In this document: in pieces, positions 27,201 to 36,200 of the stretch | How the letters are laid out: each line of letters starts with the position of its first letter | Numbering within the stretch: the stretch's first letter is position 1 | From: Bufo bufo | Lineage: Eukaryota; Chordata; Amphibia; Anura; Bufonidae | Length of the DNA stretch: 64,000 nt | Assembly: GCF_905171765.1 (NCBI RefSeq) | Contig: NC_053390.1 | Span: 585,368,471-585,432,470 of the forward strand | Direction of reading: 5' to 3' | Position numbers and translations under genes: made by a program | Notes under the pieces: generated by a model | What the model was told of the DNA's origin: nothing | What the model saw: the letters and a program-made list of their open reading frames with translations, nothing else | Databases searched by the model: none

Positions 27201-30200
27201 CTAGAGAGGAGAGAAGTTACAAAATGTGTTACGGTGAAGGACCTGTATTACACAACGTCCACCTATCTGAATGTGCATAGTAACACTTCATTTCCCGTGG
27301 TGGTACTGCAGGTAAAAAAGCAAGACCAGCTTACACGGGCCAAGGCTTGCTCCATATAATTGCGCCATGCTACCAATCACCTGTTGAACAAACAATCCTC
27401 TGGGTATTGGCCCATGTAATGCCTCATTTAGTGTTTGGTCAGTGATTTTGAGCCAAAACCAGGTGCGGCTCTAAACACATAACAGGTCAAATCTTTCCCT
27501 TATACCTTACGTGGAGGCTTCAATCCTGGTTTTGGCTCCCGATCACCGATGGAAATTACTGACCAAAACACTGATGTGTGAAAGAGGACTTACAGTTCCA
27601 GCAGGGGGAGCACTTTGTGATCAGCCTACTGCCAAGGGGGCCCTTGGATCGCCTAAAGCGGTATATTAAGGATTGACCATCAGTATTATTACAATCCTTG
27701 AATGCCCCTTTATGGGAGAGTTCACATCTCAGCTTCATTTTCCATTCTTCTGACCCCTCAGAAACAGGAAGAAAAAAAAAAAAAAAAAAAAACAGTTATC
27801 AGACGAAAATGGCTCAAACTGATGTCAAATGTGCAACAGGATCAATTTTTTTTTTTTTTTACAGGATCCATTTTTTTTTTACAGGATCCTGTTTTTTTTT
27901 TTTTATGTTTCTGACGGGTCAGAAGAATGGAAGATGAAACAGATATGTGGTTAATCCTCAAGAAAGGCCATCAACATCACATCAGTGGGGGTCTGACACT
28001 CCACACCCCCGCTGATTGGTTGTTTAAAAGTAGCTCCGGCAAACATATTAATTAACTCTTGAAATTTTGATCACTGAAGGTCAGGGTGCTAAGACCTCCA
28101 CCAATCCCTAAAACAAGGGACAGAAGTGCCCAACTAAACTACAGTATGTGCCCCTTAAAGGGGTTGTCTTACTTCAGCAAGTGGCATTGATCAGGTAGAG
28201 AAAAATAATACAAGGCACTTACTAATGTATAGTGATTGTCCATATGGCTCCCTTTGCTGGCTGGATTCATTTTTCCATCACATTATACACTGCTTGTTTC
28301 CATGGTTACAGATCACCCTGCAATCCATCAGTGGTGGTTGTGCTTGCACACTATATGAAAAAGCGTCAGCCTCTCTGGTGGCCGGGACCATAGGAGCTCA
28401 CATAGGCTGGTGCTTTTTCCTATAGTGTGCAAGCATGACCACCACTGATGGTTTGCAGGGTGGTCTGTAACCATGGAAACAAGCAGTGTATAATGTGATG
28501 GAAAAATGAATCCAGCCAGCAAAGGAGGCAATATGGACAATCACAATACATTAGTAAAAGCCTTGTATTAACTTTCTCTACATGATAAATACCGCTTCCT
28601 GAAGTGAATGTAACGCTTCACGTTTTCATACATACAATTGCCTGTCTATCTGGAGTAGATGTTCTTTGAATATGCATTGCCTGTCAAGATCCTGGCTTCC
28701 AACACAGTATGTGGTACTCAACTGAATATTTGTTTGGGGAATCTAAACATATAGGACCAGTATTCAGGCCAAGCTGGAGTGCAAAGATCTAATGACAAGA
28801 CTGAAACTGTATATAACTCCGCTTTACTACAGAATTAGGAAGCTTGGTTGATAATGTCTCTACCAACTTGTACGATTAGTTCTCATTACCTTAGCCCAAT
28901 TAGATTTTGATTTCTTTGCTGGCACATCAAGGTCCTTAAAATAAAAATAAAAAAAGAGTTTGGCAGGAAAAAAAAGTGAACATACAATTTGCATAAACTA
29001 CTTTAGGAATTATATGAGATAAGAAAAAAAGGGTCTGCATCTTTCCAGGATCTTTTATGCCTGTAACACAACTCTTGCACTGCTGACGTCATCTTCCTGG
29101 CTGCAGCAGTGATGCTCCTTGCACACAGATCACCGTGTAGCCAATCACTGGCCTCAGCAGTATAAGCGATTTCACTGATGAGGCCAGCGATTGGCTGCAG
29201 TGATGACCTTATTTGCACAGAACATCAATCCTCCAAGCCAGGAAAACCGTGGTGGAGAGAACTGGTGATCGATGCTGGAAGGGACAGGGGAGAAAAGTGG
29301 GAAGTATAACTTCTTTTGTTATTCTAGACCATTTTGGACACTTTCAGACGAGTGAGTGTCATGCTGCGGACTCGCAGCGCAGCACCCAGCCTGAACTTCC
29401 AGCACTGCCGGGGTCGCATAGCATTATATTGATTTATGATGCTATGTAACCCTTAAAGTTCTGGAATGTACTTGATAACACTGACATAATGCTGTCAGTG
29501 TTATCCAATACATTTCAGACCTCTAATGTTTACATAGCATCATAAATCAATATAATGCTATGTGATCCCGGCAGTGCTGGAAGTTCAGGCTGGGTGCTGC
29601 GCTGCGAGTCTGCAGTGTGACACTCGCTCGTCTGAAAGGGGCCTTACAGCTACCGTCTGAGTTTTTATTTCACTTGGATAACCCCTTTAAAGAGGACCTT
29701 TCACTGATTATTACACTATAAACTAACTATACAGACATGTAGAGTGGCACCCGGGGATCTCACTGCACCTATTATCCCCGGGCGCCGCTCCGTTCTCCCG
29801 CTATGCCCTCCGGTATCTCCGCTCACTAAGTTATAGTAGGCGGAGATTCCAGTCACTAAGTTATGGTAGGCGGAGTCTGCCCTTGTTCTGCTCTAGCGCT
29901 GGCCAATCGCAGCGCAGAGCTCACAGCCTGGGAGGTTATTTTCTCCCAGGCTGTGAGCTCTGCAATGCGATTGGCCAGCGCTACAGAAGAACAAGGGCAG
30001 ACTCCGCCTACCATAACTTAGGGAACGGAGATACCGGAGGGCATAGCGGGAGAACGGAGCGGCGCCTGGGGATAATAGTAAGTGCAGTGAGATCCCCGGG
30101 CGCCGCTCTACATATCTGTATACTTAGTTCATAGTGTAATAATAGGTGAAAGGTCCTCTTTAAGATCAGTACAGAAATAATAATACAAGGCTTTGCTGTT

Positions 30201-33200
30201 ACTGCACTCATACTGAGAAATCTTGTTAAAGGGAATGTGTTATAAAAATAACCTATTTAAATGAAGTTAACTTTTTACAATTTTTGTAATTTTTTTCCCA
30301 TGTCCCTAACTTTAATAAAAATAAAAATAAATGTCAAGACTTCCTGTTCTTTGAGAGCTAGACTAGAAATGACCTCACTGACTCTCTATGGGAGAGTTTT
30401 CTAGGTATGATCTGTCACCTGTGCCCGAGGTCAAGAAGGAGTAGATATCACCGATTGTGAATAGTGGATCCTGTACAGAGGTGTCATTTGTCATTGTATT
30501 CCTGCCTGTGATGATAATGTGATGGCTACTGAAAAGTTACTTGTACAGGACAAGAAGTCCTAACATATTAAGCTTAGCAGCCAGTACAAAAACTGCACAC
30601 AGTTTTAGGAGAAATATAGGACAGCAACAGTCACTTTAGAGCTATATTTCTAAGGGCTCATGTACGCGGCCATTCCATGCATTGGGGACCGCAATTTGCG
30701 GGGTGCACGCGGCTGGTGCCAGTGTATTGCGGACCCGCTTTATGTGGGCCGGGCAACGGCCGTGTGCATGAGCCCTTATAGAAAAACCGTAATTAGACTT
30801 TAAAATCGGTAATTCTGTTTCCTTGAGTCCACCATGACGGCTCTACTATGAGATTGACCCCTTGACCTCTGAAGGGGCAGGAACACAGAGTTTAAAAGGC
30901 CACCCCATCCACTCTCACCCTCAGTGCTTTCCAAATTACCAAGTGGGTGCAGCCCTAATTTAGGCAATATATTTTTTTTTTTTTTAGTATTAATTCATAC
31001 TCAACCCCTCCTTAATCCTCAGGGGAGGTGGAAATATCTGGGCCGTCATGGTGGACTCAAGGAAACAGAATTACCGGTAAGTCTAATTATGGTTTCTCCA
31101 TTTTGTCCACCATGACGGCTCTACTATGAGAGCTACCAGATTACTAAATAGGGTGGGCAACTGCTTACAGAACCTTCTGACCGAAGGCCAAGTCAGCAGA
31201 AGCCAAAACATTAATGCGGTAATGTTTTATAAAAGTATTTATACTTGACCAGGTGGCCGCTCTAAAAATTTTGTCTAAGGAGACACCCCCTTTTTCTGCC
31301 CACAAAGAAGCCATAGCTCTTGTAGAGTGGGCTTTTATATTTGTGGGGCTTAGACCCGATTTTTGATAGCAACAGGCAATGGTAGATCTAATCCATCGTC
31401 CAATGCCTTTTTTCCCCTTGTTTGGACCTGCGTATTGAACAAGAAGATTATCATCCTTTCTAAATTCCTTTGTTGAATCTAGGTACTGTATGATAGTATC
31501 CCGAACATGCAGGAGCTGGAACTGATCATGTGATGGACAATCTTTAGGAAAAGATGGAAGGACAATTTCCTGATCTCTGTGAAAGTCCGACACTACCTTC
31601 GTCAGGAAACCCGGATCCAGACGTAAAACTATTCTGTCTGGAAAGATAGTGAGGTATGGTTTCCGGCAGGACAGTGCCTGGATTTCGCCCAATCGTCTGG
31701 CTGAAGTTATGGCTACTAGGAAGGCCACTTTTAACCACTACAGGACCGCCGTACGCAGGATTGAGTCTTTGCGGCGGCCCTCTCATTCCTCCTGGACGCG
31801 CCGGCGCGTCCTCTCACGAGATTTCCTGTGAACGTGCGCACACAGGCGCGCGCGTTCACAGGAACTGGAGGTAAACTAGCTAATCTACAGCCTGCCAGCG
31901 GCGATCGTTCGCTGGCAGGCTGTAGATGCGATTTTTTTTAACCCCTAAAAAGGTATATTAGACTCTGTTTTGATAACAGCGTCTAATATACCTGCTACCT
32001 GGTCCTCTGGTGGTCCCTTTTGCTTGTATCGACCACCAGAGGACACCGGCAGCTCTGTAATAAGTAGCACCAAACACCACTACACTACACCCCCCCCCCT
32101 GTCACTTATTAACCCCTTATTAACCCCTGATCACCCCATATTAGACTCCCTGATAACCCCCCTGTCATTGATCACCCCCCTGTAAGGCTCCATTCAGAAT
32201 TTTTTTGGGCACAAGTTAGCGGAAATTGATATTTTTTTATTTTTTCTTACAAAGTCCCATATTTCACTAACTTGTGACAAAAAATAAAATCTCACATGAA
32301 CTCACCATACACCTCACGGAATCCAAATGCGTAAAAATTTTTAGACATTTATATTCCAGACTTCTTCTCACGCTTTAGGGCCCCTAAAATGCCAGGGCAG
32401 TATAAATACCCCACATGTGACTCCATTTTAGAAAGAAGATACCTCAAGGTATTTTGTGAGGGGCATGGCGAGTTCATGTAAAATTAAATTTTTTGTCACA
32501 AGTTAGCAGAAAGGGAGACTTTGTAAGAAAAAACACAAAAAAATAAAAAATCAATTTCCGCTAACTTGTGCCAAAAAAAAAAAAAAACTTCTATGAACTC
32601 GCCATGCCCCTCACGGAATACCTTGGGGTGTCTTCTTTTCAAAATGGGGTCACATGTGGGGTATTTATACTGCCCTGGCATTTTAGGGGCCCTAAAGCGT
32701 GAGAAGAAGTCTGGAATCCAAATGCCCTCCTAAAAGATACTCATTGGAATTTGGGCCCCTTTGCGCACCTAGTCTGCAAAAAAGTGTCACACATGTGGTA
32801 TCGCTGTACTCAGGAGAAGTTGTATAAAAAAAAAAAAATGGGAAAAGTTGACTTTTAGAGAGATTTCTCTGACCCAGCATGGGTATATGTAAAAATACAC
32901 CCCAAAACACATTGCCCTACTTCTCCTGAGTACGGCGATACCACATGTGTGACACTTTTTTGCAGCCTAGGTGGGCAAAGGGGCCCACATTCCAAAGAGC
33001 ACCTTTAGGATTTCACAGGGCATTTTTTACACATTTTGATTTCAAACTACTTCTCACGCATTAGGGCCCCTAAAATGCCAGGGCAGTATAACTACCCCAC
33101 AAGTGACCCCATTTTGGAAAGAAGACACCCCAAGTTATTTTGTGATGGGCATAGTGAGTTCATGGAAGTTTTTATTTTTTGTCACAAGTTAGTGGAATGA

Positions 33201-36200
33201 GACTTTGTAAGGGAAAAAAATAAAATAAAAAATATCATCATTTTCCGCTAACTTGTGACAAAAAAAAGTTCTATGAACTCACTATGGCCATCAGTGAATA
33301 CCTTAGGGTTGTCTACTTTCCGAAATGGGGTCATTTGTGGGGTGTTTGTACTGTCTGGCCATTGTAGAACCTCAGGAAACATGACAGGTGCTCAGAAAGT
33401 CAGAGTTGCTTCAAAATGCGGAAATTCACATTTTTGTACCATAGTTTGTAAACGCTATAACTTTTACCCAAACAATTTTTTTTACCCAAACTTATTTTTT
33501 TTATCAAAGACATGTAGAACAATAAATTTTGAGAAAAATTTATATAGAAATGTAGTTTTAAAAAAAAAAAAAATGAATTACAACCGAAAGTGAAAAATGT
33601 CTTTTTTGCAAAAATTTCGTTAAATTTCGATTAATAACAAAAAAAAGTAAAAATGTCAGCAGCAATGAAATACCACCAAATGAAAGCTCTATTAGTGAGA
33701 AGAAAAGGAGGTAAAATTCATTTGGGTGGTAAGTTGTATGACCGAGCAATAAACCGTGAAAGTAGTGTAGTGCAGAATTGTAAAAAGTGGTCTGGTCATT
33801 AAGGGTGTTTAAGCTAGGGGAGCTGAGGTGGTTAATGACAGGTGTTTGAGTGAAATATCCTGAATAGGAGAAAATGGTGACCTTGTAAGACCTCTCAGGA
33901 CCAAGTTCAAGTCCCATTGAGGCGTCCTAGGGGTTAAGGATGGCCTTAACCTGGAGGCAGCTCTTATAAACCTCCTTATCCACCTATGACTGGCTAGGTC
34001 AGTATCATAGCAAGCCCCCAAGGCAGAGACCAGTACTTGGTCTCAGGCCCAGATCTAATCCTCTTTGAAGAAAATCCAGTACTTTCTCAATATTTGGGGT
34101 AGAGTCTACCAGTGGGTTCTGGCCTAGCCAGCTACAGTATTTCTTCCAGATTTTAAGATAGATCACAGAGGTGACTTCTTTCCTGCTGGATTTGAGGGTA
34201 TTTATAACCTTCTCAGGACCTCGCGCTCAGGATCCAGGCTGATAATTTGAACAGTCCTGGATTCTGATGAAGGATTGGGCCCTGAGAAATTATGTTCTCC
34301 TGTGGCGGAATTCTCCAGGGTTCTTCCAGAGCTAGTTCCCTTAGTACTGGGAACAAATTTCTTTTTGTCCAGTATGGAACAACCAGTATTACGGTTACTG
34401 GGTCCAACCTAATCTTTTGCAGCACTGAGTATTAGCGGCCAGGGGGGAAAGGCATAGGCTAGACCCCAAGTCCGCCTGATTGAGAATGCGTCCACTGCCC
34501 TAGGGTTGTCCCTGGGGTTTAGAGAGCAGAAAGGATGGACCTTTGCATTTTTTCTTGACGCAAACAGGTCTATCTGGGGGGTCCCCCATCTCCTGGTGAT
34601 CTGATAGAATACCTATAAGTCTAGGGCCCATTCTCCTGGATCTATGGCCATCCTGCTGAGGAAGTCCGCCTGTATATTTTCTGTACCCTTTAAATGGATA
34701 GCTGTGATGGAGGGAACATTTCTTTCTGCCCAGAAGAATATTTTTTCCGCCAGATTTTTTAAGCTTGGGGATCTTGTGCCCCCCTGATGCTTCAGATATG
34801 CGACTGCTGTTACATTGTCTGAAAGGATTTTCAGGTGTTTTCCGGATACCTTGTCTTGTGACGCCTTCAGAACCTCCCAGATCGCCATCTGTTCTCTGTG
34901 GTTCGATGACTTTGTTCTTATGATGTCCGACCAAGTGCCCTGGTAGCTTAGCGAGCCTATTTTTGCTCCCCATCCTGTGCCGCTTGCATCTGTATATATT
35001 TGTATTTCTGGATTCTTTATCCAGGGTACACCTCTTAGTAAGTTTCTGTTTTCCGTCCACCAGTTTAAATCTGATCTTACGTGGTTTGGGATGGAGATTC
35101 TTTTTTCTAGAGAGCACTGCCTCTTGTCCCAATTCTTCAGGATCCACGACTGGACTATCCTGGTATGAGCCTGGGACCAAGATACTGCCGTTATACAGGA
35201 AGTCATCATACCCAAGAGGCTCATGGCACTGCGTATGGAGCACTGAGACTGACTCTGGAACTTTCTTGTTTTGACTATAAAGGATTTTATTTTCTCCTGA
35301 GGGAGGGATGTAATCTGGGAAACTGAGTCCAGGATCACTCCCAAAAATTTCATTCTGGTTGATGGGATTATGCAGGATTTCTTTAGGTTTATTATCCAGC
35401 CTAAGTCTGACAACCTGCGTATTAGGTCGTTGGTAAGGCTGGTTGTTACCAGTTACGAGGATCCTAGAACTAGAAAATCGTCCAAGTACGGAAATATTTT
35501 TATTCCTTCTGCTCTCAGGGAGGATATCATTTCCACTACGAGCTTCGTGAATACCCTTGGGGCAGAGGAAATTCCAAAGGGTAACACAGTGAACTGGAAG
35601 TGTTTTACTTCTCCCAAGTTGTCCACTAGGGCGAATCTGAGGTATTTGATAGGTTTTGTTTATATTAATAGGACGAGATAGTAAGCGTCCTTTAAGTCTA
35701 TGGACGTCATGAAATCTCCGGCTTTGATCAAAGGAATGATGGATGTTATGGATTCCATCCTGAACTTTCTGTATGTGACAGCTTTGTTTAGTCCCTTTAG
35801 ATTTATAATAGTGCGGAAGGTACAGTCTGGTTTCTGAACCAGAAATAATTGGAATAGTAACCCCTTCCTCTTTCCATACTGGGAACTTCTGCTACCACTC
35901 CGGAATCTATAAGTTGAAGGACCCCCTGCCAGATTTTTTCTAGAGTTTTTGGGCTGTGTGATGTTATTTTGAACTTTTTTGGAGGGGCTGAGGAAAATTC
36001 TATCCGGTAGCCATTTCGTAGGATGTCTAAGGCCCACGGAAAATTCCTCAGTCTTCCCCCTACGCTGGCGTCATTGTTTATCTGACTGTTTATTCTGGGG
36101 GTTGAGAGGAAACCTCTGCCTTTCCTCCCTTCTGGTAACTCCACCTACCCGACTTCCCTTTGCCCCAATAGGGTCTAGTCTGGGAATTGAAGGAACGAAA

